Below are positions 1 to 6,317 of a stretch of 6,484 nt of DNA, in pieces. A program made the translations under genes and the position numbers. The stretch spans positions 1-6,484 of the forward strand of contig JBBDYD010000062.1 of NCBI GenBank assembly GCA_040901865.1, read 5' to 3'. Within the stretch, counting starts at the first letter, position 1, and every line of letters begins with the position of its first letter. This DNA is from JBBDYD01 sp040901865. Lineage in GTDB: Bacteria > Bacteroidota > Ignavibacteria > UBA10030. The notes beneath the pieces are model-generated. The model worked only from the letters and a program-made list of their open reading frames with translations. It did not search any database and was not told the origin of the DNA.

Positions 1-2060
1 GAGAAATACATCGCCGCTTCATCGGAGATCGGGTGAGAAACGCCGAACCTGGGAGAGAACGACCAGAGGGTTTCGACTTTTTTGCCGCGGTTCGTGACAC
101 GGTCAAGGACCTCGATCGGAGAACCCGCCACAGAATCAACCGTTACGTTCGTCGTATTGAACGGAGCGAAGTAGTTCGAGAACTCCTCTGCATCCGGGTT
201 CCATGAATCCAACCGTGCTCCGATATTGATGATCATGCCCGCATATTCCATGCGGTCGGCCACATACAAGCCGAATTCTGTCGGCTTGCGGTTCCAGATC
301 TCCGTATAGAACTGCTTCCGTGCATCGATCGCACCGAGGTATGAAGAACGACGGACCATGTCCACATTGTGCATGCGGAGCTGGACCCCGGCTTTGAGCT
401 GGTGGTTCAGGTCGACCTGGCTTGTTCCGTCGGCCTTCACGGTGATGACATCGGATTCCTGTTTCTCATAGTAGAATCCGGGCCTGCTCAGGCGAATCGT
501 GGTGTTTCCTGCGTTGAACTGGAAGTTCGTCGAGCTCACCGGTTCGTCCTGGTTGCGGAAGAACTTTGAGAAGTCGGTATTAGATATGTACCTATTCCCT
601 TCGGCAAGAGTCGCCAGCGTGATGAATGTGCCATTCTCGTCGAGCGCGGCGAATCCGTCATGGTTATCATCCGAATACCCCGCACGATTGATGGTCGAAT
701 TCAAACTGGCCTGGACCTCGTAGAAGGTCGAGGGCGAGAGCACGTGCGTCAGCTTTGCGCTGGCGATAATGTCTCCGCCATCTGTCTTTGGTACGCCTTC
801 CAAGAAGAACCTCGCAGATTCCTGATAAGACCGGTTCTTCCATTTCAGGAAGTAGCCGCGGTCTGTAATAATCGTGAACGCCGTGAGTTTCATCTCGTTG
901 TTCAGCTGGTAATTCGTTTTACCGGTAATATTCAATTCCTGTGTTTTTTCATTCGGGAGCCGGCCATTGGAATCAAAATACCGGCCGCTCAGGAAGAAAT
1001 TCCAGTCGGGCGTGATATCGCCGCCAAGAGAGGCTTCGAGTTCAATCTGAGGCGAATCCTGATTGTTGTACTTTCCGGAGGTATAGGTGTAGCGACCCAG
1101 TCTGGCGCTGTCTGCACCCAGCGTTGAGTACTGAGCTGCCGGTGCAACGGCCGTTCGAAGGCCTCTCAGCGAATCCACCCGGTTGCTGAGGGTGTTTCGC
1201 TCTGTAAAGTAGACCGACTCGTTCCAGTACACATCCGGTCCGTTGTATTTCAATCCGTTGAACTGACTCACGCGTGCGAAGACGCTTCCGCTCAAAGGTC
1301 CTCTTCCATCTCTCAACGAATAGTTGATAACGCCGGCGGTCGCGGACGAATACTCGGCGCCCACGGCACCCGTGTTGACGTTCAACTGCTCGATGGAGCT
1401 GAAGTTCAGTCCACCGGTGGTGCTCAGGTCACTTCCCTTGTAACGGGGAGTGCTGGTATAGACCAGGAACACGCTGGTGACGGTTTGATCGCCGCCGGCT
1501 GCATAGTACGCGTCACTGATATCCACACCGTCGACGAAGGTTTTGCTCTCGTTGATTTTACCGCCACGAATAAAGCCTTTGTAGGCACCCGGGGTTGTGT
1601 TAAGAAGTTCGACAACCGAGGTGACAGGCAGGTTATTGGCGACTTCATCTCTGCCGATCGTGGTTCTCGTCGCTGTCAGGGATTTGTCGACGACCCGCTG
1701 CCGAGCTTCGACAACAACTTCCTCCAATCCAATCGCTTCCGATTGCAGATTGAAGTCCTGGGTGACGATCTGGTCGGCACCGACGATGACGTTGGTGAAG
1801 GTCGCCTTTGCATAGCCCACCGAAGAAGCCGATAGTTTGTACGTTCCGGGCGGGACATTCAATATGTAGTATACTCCGTTCGCATCAGCCGCCGCACCCC
1901 ACGAAGTCCCATCAAGAATGACGTTGGCGGAGATGACCGGCTCGCCGTTGCTTGCATCGCGAACAACACCGGTGATTTTTCCGCCCTGCGCCATGACGGC
2001 ATTGGAGCAAAGAGTTAATATTGATGCAATGAGGAGCATCTTGCACCCTGCTGCGTTCAT
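1..2060 (-). CDS. TonB-dependent outer-membrane receptor with CarbopepD_reg-like N-terminal domain (3' end cut by window edge)
   Basis: I translated the minus strand by hand from ATG at 2058-2060: 686 codons without a stop, running off the window at base 1, so the last barrel strands and the stop are missing. Residues 1-24 form a signal peptide (hydrophobic core MLLIASILTL, likely cleavage after AVMA). Residues 28-108 match a carboxypeptidase-regulatory-like beta-sandwich (GKITGVVRDASNGEPV, then DANGVYYILNVPPGTYKL). LEEVVVEA at 112-119 is a plausible TonB-box-like segment. A plug domain follows at about 125-250 (FIRGGK, FVDGVDIS, GAVGAEYSSATAGVINY), then barrel repeats rich in aromatic residues, including FSPRFGVSHPIS near the edge. 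The family imports bulky ligands such as glycans, siderophores or cobalamin across the outer membrane using TonB/ExbBD energy. Its position after sugar genes suggests a glycan ligand, which is inference. No SusD-like partner is visible; one could lie beyond base 1. An in-frame start 28 codons upstream (2142-2144) is possible, but the 2060 start gives the more ordinary signal peptide and has a good ribosome site. Confidence 0.93.
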   Translation of the reverse strand, partial: MNAAGCKMLLIASILTLCSNAVMAQGGKITGVVRDASNGEPVISANVILDGTSWGAAADANGVYYILNVPPGTYKLSASSVGYAKATFTNVIVGADQIVTQDFNLQSEAIGLEEVVVEARQRVVDKSLTATRTTIGRDEVANNLPVTSVVELLNTTPGAYKGFIRGGKINESKTFVDGVDISDAYYAAGGDQTVTSVFLVYTSTPRYKGSDLSTTGGLNFSSIEQLNVNTGAVGAEYSSATAGVINYSLRDGRGPLSGSVFARVSQFNGLKYNGPDVYWNESVYFTERNTLSNRVDSLRGLRTAVAPAAQYSTLGADSARLGRYTYTSGKYNNQDSPQIELEASLGGDITPDWNFFLSGRYFDSNGRLPNEKTQELNITGKTNYQLNNEMKLTAFTIITDRGYFLKWKNRSYQESARFFLEGVPKTDGGDIIASAKLTHVLSPSTFYEVQASLNSTINRAGYSDDNHDGFAALDENGTFITLATLAEGNRYISNTDFSKFFRNQDEPVSSTNFQFNAGNTTIRLSRPGFYYEKQESDVITVKADGTSQVDLNHQLKAGVQLRMHNVDMVRRSSYLGAIDARKQFYTEIWNRKPTEFGLYVADRMEYAGMIINIGARLDSWNPDAEEFSNYFAPFNTTNVTVDSVAGSPIEVLDRVTNRGKKVETLWSFSPRFGVSHPISDEAAMYF

Positions 2061-2067
2061 AGTGCTT

Positions 2068-2073
2068 CTCCTT
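2068..2073 (-). promoter_or_regulatory. Ribosome binding site of the TonB-dependent receptor (preferred start)
   Basis: The minus strand reads AAGGAG, then 7 nt, then ATG at 2060-2058. This near-ideal Shine-Dalgarno match and spacing support the 2060 start over the in-frame ATG at 2144-2142. Confidence 0.7.
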
Positions 2074-2148
2074 ATGTGAGATGTACCGATGAAGAATGAA
2101 AGAATGTGCTGAACACGAGGTAGGAACAAAGACTCAAACAACATTCAC

Positions 2149-2174
2149 CCTCCTTTTCTCCGGAATCCCGGAGA
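2149..2174 (-). promoter_or_regulatory. Hairpin and second Shine-Dalgarno before an alternative in-frame start of the receptor
   Basis: The minus strand shows TCTCCGG-GATT-CCGGAGA (2174-2157), a perfect 7-bp stem with a 4-nt loop. One base later comes AAGGAGG (2155-2149), then 4 nt, then ATG at 2144-2142. That ATG is in frame with the receptor and would add 28 residues (MLFESLFLPRVQHILSFF and on) before the preferred start. The hairpin has no following U-run, so it is not an intrinsic terminator. It could be a translational control element or simply a leader stem; the function is inferred. Confidence 0.4.
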
Positions 2175-2415
2175 CGTGGTGTTCGTGGATTTATCTGTTT
2201 ACTCTTGTTACTCTTGGATCGCGAGACCGCGGGTGGGCGGCCTTTGTATATTCCTTAGGCAGAGACAGTCGGTAGTCCGTTGCTGATTTGACGCGAGGTT
2301 CCAGTTGCGTTTGATGTTCTCGATCCGGTTCCGGATGTTTCTAAACCGCTTCAATTCGGTGGGGCGGTTATCTATGGCAACGTCAGCCAAAACGACGAAT
2401 GAGATAGGTGTTTAA

Positions 2416-2434
2416 TTAGTAAAACTAAGTTTTA
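2416..2434. promoter_or_regulatory. Candidate operator: overlapping inverted repeats at the predicted transcription start
   Basis: TAAAACTAAGTTTTA (2420-2434) is a perfect palindrome with 7-bp arms around one central base. The overlapping TTAGT-AAA-ACTAA (2416-2428) is a second inverted repeat with 5-bp arms. Both lie just downstream of the -10 box, at about +1 to +20, where a repressor would block initiation. No regulator gene is in the window, and the motif is not one I can assign to a named family. AT-rich DNA gives such palindromes by chance more often than mixed DNA does. Confidence 0.4.
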
Positions 2435-2441
2435 TAGTCAG

Positions 2442-2470
2442 AGTATAGACTTTTTTAAAAGTAATGTCAA
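2442..2470 (-). promoter_or_regulatory. Sigma70-type promoter for the TonB-dependent receptor
   Basis: On the minus strand, TTGACA (2470-2465) is followed after exactly 17 bp by TATACT (2447-2442). This is a full-consensus -35 box and a five-of-six -10 box at ideal spacing, in AT-rich intergenic DNA pointing at the receptor gene. The predicted start of transcription is near 2435-2438. It implies that the receptor can be transcribed separately from the kinase/hydrolase genes upstream. Classical Bacteroidetes use a different promoter (about TTTG/TAnnTTTG), so this box is also mild evidence on lineage. Confidence 0.75.
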
Positions 2471-2536
2471 GAGGGAAAGAGTATGAGGGACGAATGCCCT
2501 TGCTCTCTCTATAATATTAAATGAAATTTTGCCGGC

Positions 2537-3688
2537 CTACCGGACTTCCAGGTAATCTTTGTCGGGAAGTTTCGGAAACGGGGCATGCGGTTCCTGTTGG
2601 TACCAAAAGGCCACAGATGCGATATCGTCCTGGAGCGGCAGGTATCGGCCGCCCGAACGCCATCCCAGCGCCTGGATCGTAATTCGCACGTCTTTTTCGA
2701 ACCGAACGGGATCCATGATATGCCATCGATACAAGCCAAACCGCTGTTGGGAATTATAGACGCCATCGGGCCGGATGACCTGGGCCAGACCAGCATACGG
2801 CGTTGTGAATTCCTGATATTGCTTCGTCTGCCTGTTCTCAAAATTGTACGATCCGCAAAAATAATCTTCCGTTCCGGTTCCGCAAATCGTCGGAAAATCC
2901 CTGTCTCCATCAATGAAAAACTTTATTTCCCCCTCTCCCCACCACCCCGTGTTGTTGACTCCCCACNNNNNNNNNNACGTCCCGACATAATGACCCCACC
3001 CTTTGACGCCGTCCAGAATAGTGTAGACCTCCTGATACGGGAGCGGATTGCTCCTCCGGAACTGCGCGTGGAAATACGCCGCGTCATTCGGAATGTCCGT
3101 AAGCGTGTAGTCGATCTGATAATAGACGGTCGCCTCTTCGTCGCCGATGTTTTCAATGGTGAGTTTCGCGGACTTGCGAAAGGGCATCTCCCAGTACGAA
3201 TTGAACGCGCTGCCGGGATTGACCGTGACTGCAACAGACGAGACCTGTGCATACTGATTCCATCCGCATGCGAAAAAATCTCCCACCGGAACTTCCACCG
3301 ACGGCGTCGTTTCTCCATCCCAATACATTCTCAGGATCAGATATCTCCAATGACCGGTCGGCGTCAACCAGATGTGCTGGATCGCTCCGCTCCCTTTAAT
3401 CTCCCCAAGAACAAATGTTTCCTTTGGTTTGATCTTCACCGATGGAGAAACCTTCCACCCTTGTCCGAGATCACGCGACGCCTGCTTTCCGGTTCCCTCC
3501 GTTGCCATCCCTCCCTTCCCTTTTTCGCCCGTGAAATTCTCCGGGCTGATCGATCGCGTTTGGGCGCGGGACAAGCGCGACAAATTGCCCAGCCCCATGC
3601 CGATGCCGTTGAATTTATCTTGTGAATGAATTTCACTCATAGTTCCTCCTGCAATCAAGAATACTATACATGCAATTGTGATTCTCAT
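2537..3688 (-). CDS. Secreted DUF2961 / glycoside hydrolase family 172 protein (interrupted by a 10-N assembly gap)
   Basis: 383 residues counting the gap as four unknown residues. An N-terminal signal peptide is seen (MRITIACIVFLIAGG, cleavage near residues 21-23), so the protein is probably periplasmic or exported. Family landmarks in order: TRSISPENFTGEKGKGG (44-60); IWLT (106-109); YWDGE with VEVPVGDFFA (122-140); YWEMPF (165-170); GHYVGT just before the gap (232-237); WGVNNTGWWGEGEIKFFIDGD (242-262); GTGTEDYF (271-278); YRWH (320-323). The paired glutamates E252 (GEGE) and E274 (GTED) are the likely catalytic acids by analogy with characterised GH172 enzymes. Known GH172 activities are retaining cleavage of alpha-D-fructofuranosides/difructose dianhydride I and of alpha-D-arabinofuranosides in D-arabinan. 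Specificity here is not determinable from sequence reading. It lies 92 nt downstream of the FGGY kinase and may be co-transcribed with it. A second start at Met17 has its own AGGAGG and would lack the signal peptide. Confidence 0.9.
   Translation of the reverse strand: MRITIACIVFLIAGGTMSEIHSQDKFNGIGMGLGNLSRLSRAQTRSISPENFTGEKGKGGMATEGTGKQASRDLGQGWKVSPSVKIKPKETFVLGEIKGSGAIQHIWLTPTGHWRYLILRMYWDGETTPSVEVPVGDFFACGWNQYAQVSSVAVTVNPGSAFNSYWEMPFRKSAKLTIENIGDEEATVYYQIDYTLTDIPNDAAYFHAQFRRSNPLPYQEVYTILDGVKGWGHYVGTXXXXWGVNNTGWWGEGEIKFFIDGDRDFPTICGTGTEDYFCGSYNFENRQTKQYQEFTTPYAGLAQVIRPDGVYNSQQRFGLYRWHIMDPVRFEKDVRITIQALGWRSGGRYLPLQDDIASVAFWYQQEPHAPFPKLPDKDYLEVR
2967..2976. other. Assembly gap (10 Ns) inside the GH172 gene
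   Basis: Ten undetermined bases interrupt the hydrolase between GHYVGT and WGVNNTGWW. The reading frame and the family motif continue across it, so both flanks belong to one gene. A run of exactly ten Ns is a common scaffolder placeholder, so the true length may differ. As I recall the family, about three residues (Tyr-x-Ala type) would be expected here, which would make the real gap about 7 nt. That is also in frame. Confidence 0.9.
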
Positions 3689-3693
3689 GGTAT

Positions 3694-3698
3694 CCTCC
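3694..3698 (-). promoter_or_regulatory. Ribosome binding site of the GH172 gene
   Basis: GGAGG on the minus strand, 5 nt before ATG 3688-3686. It supports the start that includes the signal peptide. A second site, AGGAGG (3650-3645), stands 4 nt before the in-frame ATG of residue 17 (3640-3638). Confidence 0.65.
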
Positions 3699-3704
3699 GT
3701 GAAT

Positions 3705-3787
3705 GGTCAAGGTCCAAATTCCAAAAAAACCTAGAGTTCAAAGTTCCAATTTCAAAAAACTGGTTCAAGTGCAAACTCGTTCAAAAC
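3705..3787. repeat. Degenerate tandem repeat filling the kinase-GH172 intergenic spacer
   Basis: Two imperfect copies of a unit of about 25-26 nt are visible on the plus strand: 3705-3730 (GGTCAAGGTCCAAATTCC then seven A and C) and 3736-3760 (GTTCAAAGTTCCAATTTC then six A and C). A more decayed third copy, GTTCAAGTGCAAACTC then GTTCAAAAC (about 3763-3787), overlaps the stop codon of the kinase. Such TTGGAATTTGGA-type strings recur between genes in many uncultured-bacterium genomes. Here they occupy most of the 92-nt spacer and leave room only for the GH172 ribosome site. No terminator is seen. Confidence 0.55.
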
Positions 3788-5409
3788 CCTTTCAGCATTT
3801 CGCGGTAGTTTTTGAAATCGGCATACATTCTGCGAAACACTTTGTACTTCACATCGTGGAAGCGTTTGAATGCTTTTTGCGGTTTGATTGTTAGACCGAC
3901 GCGGCCCATTCTGAATGACGCTTCTTGAATCGACGGGTAGACGCCTGCTCCGACAGCGGCGAGCATGGCCGTTCCCAGGAGGACCGGCTCGGGTTCACCC
4001 GGCAAGACGATCTCGCATCCGGTGATGTCAGCATGCTCCTGGAGCCACAACGGGTTCTTTGTTCCGCCTCCGCATGCGTGAATCCTGCGTATCCGGTACC
4101 CCTTCTTGTTCATCTCTTCTATTATATGGCGGGTCCCGTAGGCGATTGCCTGGATTGTGGCGTAATAATGCCGTGCGGCCGTCTCGATGCTCTCGTCAAG
4201 TGTGATGCCACTCACAATTCCGCGCGCATGCGGATCGGCGTTGGGCGAGCGGTTACCCAGGAAGTACGGAAGGATATTGATGTCTTTCGCTATCTCCGGC
4301 CCCAGCCCTTCCGATTCCCGGATCCGTGCGACGATCGAGTTCAGGTACTCATAGGCGGTGAGCCGCTGTCGCTCCGCTTCATGTAAAATATCGGAAGAGC
4401 GAACTGAGTTTCTGATCGTGTAATCGAGCAATGACCCCGTGGCGCTCTGTCCGCCTTCGGTGAGCCACAAGCCGGGAATCATGGCGTTCGGATACGGACC
4501 CCAGATCCCTTTGATGAACCGCGGGCGCTCCGACACAGCCATGTGGCAAGATGATGTACCACCGATCAGAGCGAGGATCCTTTCGAGCTGAGCGGCTGTG
4601 GGGGCTTTTGCAAATCCCATCCCTGCCATCCCGACCCCTCCGGCGTGCGCATCGATTATTCCAACAGCCACCATGGTCCTTGTTGTGAGTCCGAGTTCGG
4701 CCGCTGCGTGGGTTGTCAGAGTGCCAATCTGAGTTCCCATCGGAAGCACCTTCTCTCCGATTCTGCCTCCCGAAAGCAGATCACGCAGTCCCACCCTTTC
4801 AAAAAATGTTTTGTCCCACATTCCCCGTTCGCCGTCGTATGTCCATTTGCAAACGGTCGTACAAAGACTCCGAACATCCAGTCCGGTGGAGCGGAAGGTC
4901 ATGAAGTCGGCGAGGTCAAGAAACTTTGCAGCGTTTTTCCAGGTCAGAGGCATGTTCCGCTTAAGCCAGAGCAGTTTCGGCGGCTCCATTTCCGGGGAAA
5001 TCCTCCCCCCGACAAACCTGAGCACGCGATGTTTGGTGGCATTGATTTCTTCCGCTTCTGCCACGGCGCGATGATCCATCCACACGATAATGTTCTGCTC
5101 GCTGCTGCCGGTTGGAGAAACCGTGACCGGTTTGTTCTGATTGTCAAGGGCGACAAGTGAGCACGTGGCGTCAAAGGACAATCCGATGATCGCCGCGGGA
5201 TCCACGCGGCCGGCTCTTACCGCATCCCTGATGGCGTCCCCCGCTGCCCTCCAAATGTCCTCTGACGACTGCTCGACAAAGTTTTCCTTTGGTCTCCAGA
5301 TCCGGATCTCTCTCGATGCATTGGAGATCATGGTTCCGTTAAGATCAAAGATACCGGCCCGCACGCTGCCGGTTCCCACATCGACGCCGAGTACAAAATC
5401 CGTTTTCAT
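3781..5409 (-). CDS. FGGY-family pentulose kinase, probable D-ribulokinase
   Basis: 542 residues, the usual length for the FGGY pentulose kinase subfamily that includes eukaryotic FGGY/YDR109C D-ribulokinases. The expected reaction is ATP-dependent phosphorylation of D-ribulose to D-ribulose 5-phosphate in the cytosol. Visible motifs: the N-terminal phosphate-binding DVGTGSVR (10-17); TCSLV (82-86), the motif described as the hallmark of D-ribulokinases; MDHRA (111-115); FVGGRISPEMEPPKLLWLK (132-150); SLCTTVCKWTYDG (181-193); IDAHAGGVG (252-260), with Asp253 the likely catalytic base; GGTSS (283-287); and the C-terminal ATP-site segment CGGGTKNPLWLQ (446-457). There is no signal peptide. It starts inside the stop codon of the upstream binding-protein gene (ATGA), so the two are surely one transcript and probably translationally coupled. 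L-ribulose or another ketopentose cannot be excluded as substrate by reading alone. Confidence 0.93.
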   Translation of the reverse strand: MKTDFVLGVDVGTGSVRAGIFDLNGTMISNASREIRIWRPKENFVEQSSEDIWRAAGDAIRDAVRAGRVDPAAIIGLSFDATCSLVALDNQNKPVTVSPTGSSEQNIIVWMDHRAVAEAEEINATKHRVLRFVGGRISPEMEPPKLLWLKRNMPLTWKNAAKFLDLADFMTFRSTGLDVRSLCTTVCKWTYDGERGMWDKTFFERVGLRDLLSGGRIGEKVLPMGTQIGTLTTHAAAELGLTTRTMVAVGIIDAHAGGVGMAGMGFAKAPTAAQLERILALIGGTSSCHMAVSERPRFIKGIWGPYPNAMIPGLWLTEGGQSATGSLLDYTIRNSVRSSDILHEAERQRLTAYEYLNSIVARIRESEGLGPEIAKDINILPYFLGNRSPNADPHARGIVSGITLDESIETAARHYYATIQAIAYGTRHIIEEMNKKGYRIRRIHACGGGTKNPLWLQEHADITGCEIVLPGEPEPVLLGTAMLAAVGAGVYPSIQEASFRMGRVGLTIKPQKAFKRFHDVKYKVFRRMYADFKNYREMLKGF

Positions 5410-6317
5410 TCGCCGAGCCGCTCGCCTCCCTTATCGATATTCTCCTTTGTGAACACCCGTGAAGTCAACGTCATTTCCTTCGGGACCTGTTCGCCCCCGA
5501 GAATTTTCAGCGCAATCCCAACGGATTCCACTCCGCCCGTCGGATATTCAAAGGACGCTGCAAGAATTCCCTGGCGCACATACATTTGGCCTTCGTGCGG
5601 AAGTGCATCAATTCCGACAAGCAAAACATTGTCCCGACCCGCCGCTTTTGCGGCCAGGAAGGCGCCATGAGCCGCGGGATCGTTATGCGCGTACACGAGG
5701 TCGATGTGATCAAACCGCGAGAGCGCGGATTCCATTTCCCTGCGTGCGTTCGGTTCGAGCCATTTCATGTCGGCTTCAAAAACGACCGAGATGCCTGAGC
5801 CCTTGATGGCGTCTCGAAATCCCGAGTGACGATCCTGACCCGGTGTTGACGTCATGAGCCCTTTGAGCTCGACGACGGCGCCCTTCCCCCCAAGTTTCTG
5901 GACGATCCATTTCCCTGCAGCGTGCCCGATACGCTTGTTGTCCGCTCCGATGAAGCAGGTATAGTCGTCGCCCAGCACACGCCGATCAAGTACAATGACG
6001 GGGATTCCTTTCTTGTAAGCATCGCGCACGGGGCCGGTCAAAGGAGCCGCTTCCTTCGGAGAGACGATCAGAAGATCTATGCCTGCGCGGATAAACTCCT
6101 CGATATGAGCCCGCTGCCGAAGATTGTCATTCTGGGCATCCTTGAAAATGACCTTCAGATTATTGTGATTTGACGCTGCTTTTTCGATGTCCGCATTCAT
6201 TTGGACTCGCCAAGGCTCACCCAGGTTACATTGGCTCATTCCGATCGTGAAGGTGCGGTCCTGGGCCGAAAGGAAACCCAGGTTGAGGACCAGAAGAGAG
6301 AAGAGGAGTGTTTTCAT
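5406..6317 (-). CDS. Periplasmic sugar-binding protein, ribose/galactofuranose (RbsB/YtfQ-like) type
   Basis: 303 residues, typical for the Peripla_BP_4 type-I binding fold. Residues 1-18 are a signal peptide (MKTLLFSLLVLNLGFLSA, cleavage before QD). The mature start TIGMSQCNLGEPWR (24-37) resembles the GxSQ...WR opening of the galactofuranose-binding YtfQ group. Hinge and ligand landmarks of the RbsB family follow: DAQND (60-64), SPKEA (86-90), VIVLDRR (108-113, the Asp-Arg pair), GADN (124-127), STPGQDRHSGF (157-167, with the conserved Arg), HND (211-213) and VGIDALP (234-240). It should capture a free monosaccharide in the periplasm and pass it to an ABC permease or to a sensor. No permease or ATPase gene is in the window; they may lie upstream of 6484. 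Its stop overlaps the kinase start by 4 nt. No Shine-Dalgarno is seen before its ATG, unlike its neighbours. The exact ligand is unknown. Confidence 0.92.
   Translation of the reverse strand: MKTLLFSLLVLNLGFLSAQDRTFTIGMSQCNLGEPWRVQMNADIEKAASNHNNLKVIFKDAQNDNLRQRAHIEEFIRAGIDLLIVSPKEAAPLTGPVRDAYKKGIPVIVLDRRVLGDDYTCFIGADNKRIGHAAGKWIVQKLGGKGAVVELKGLMTSTPGQDRHSGFRDAIKGSGISVVFEADMKWLEPNARREMESALSRFDHIDLVYAHNDPAAHGAFLAAKAAGRDNVLLVGIDALPHEGQMYVRQGILAASFEYPTGGVESVGIALKILGGEQVPKEMTLTSRVFTKENIDKGGERLGE
5414..5432 (-). promoter_or_regulatory. Kinase ribosome site with small hairpin between Shine-Dalgarno and ATG
   Basis: Within the 3' end of the binding-protein gene the minus strand reads AAGGGAGG (5432-5425), then CGAG-CGG-CTCG (5424-5414), then GCGA and the ATG at 5409-5407. 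The linear distance from GGAGG to ATG is 15 nt, longer than optimal. Folding the 4-bp stem would reduce it to about 4 nt. Sites seen; folding inferred. Confidence 0.4.

Larger units (their letters stand above)
2061..2435 (-). other. Long 5' leader of the TonB-dependent receptor mRNA (no convincing gene)
   Basis: If transcription starts about 7 nt after the -10 box at 2442-2447, the receptor mRNA has a leader of about 375 nt. Contents seen: a perfect 14-bp inverted repeat ATCCGG-TT-CCGGAT (2323-2336); a perfect 9-bp tandem repeat, TTACTCTTG twice on the plus strand (2199-2216); a 7-bp hairpin (2157-2174); and a second Shine-Dalgarno/ATG pair in frame with the receptor (2142-2155). A 60-codon frame at 2208-2390 starts with TTG, has no ribosome site and a composition unlike the neighbouring proteins, so I do not call it a gene. 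I recognise no known riboswitch class, tRNA or other RNA here. Confidence 0.5.

Noticed and set aside
660..1127. Plus-strand open frame of 155 codons opposite the receptor
   Set aside because: It lies inside the continuous minus-strand receptor frame, and the translation shows no family features.
2157..2174. TCTCCGG/CCGGAGA hairpin as intrinsic terminator
   Set aside because: No U-tract on either side in the needed orientation; kept only as a leader hairpin.
2208..2390. 60-codon minus-strand frame in the receptor leader
   Set aside because: TTG start, no Shine-Dalgarno, composition unlike a structured protein; more simply untranslated leader.
2489..2503. AGGG/CCCT stem as terminator of the GH172 gene
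   Set aside because: Only 4 bp with a 7-nt loop and no following U-run on the minus strand.
2532..2543. CCGG-TAGG-CCGG stem at the GH172 stop codon followed by AAAATTT
   Set aside because: The stem is only 4 bp and the tail is not a U-run; too weak for an intrinsic terminator.
2585..3625. Long plus-strand open frame of 346 codons opposite the GH172 gene
   Set aside because: It mirrors a gene with clear family motifs and a signal peptide on the minus strand, and its own translation has no recognisable domain.
4645..5160. Plus-strand open frame of 171 codons opposite the kinase
   Set aside because: It lies antisense to the well-conserved kinase core, with Cys/His/Pro-rich shadow composition.
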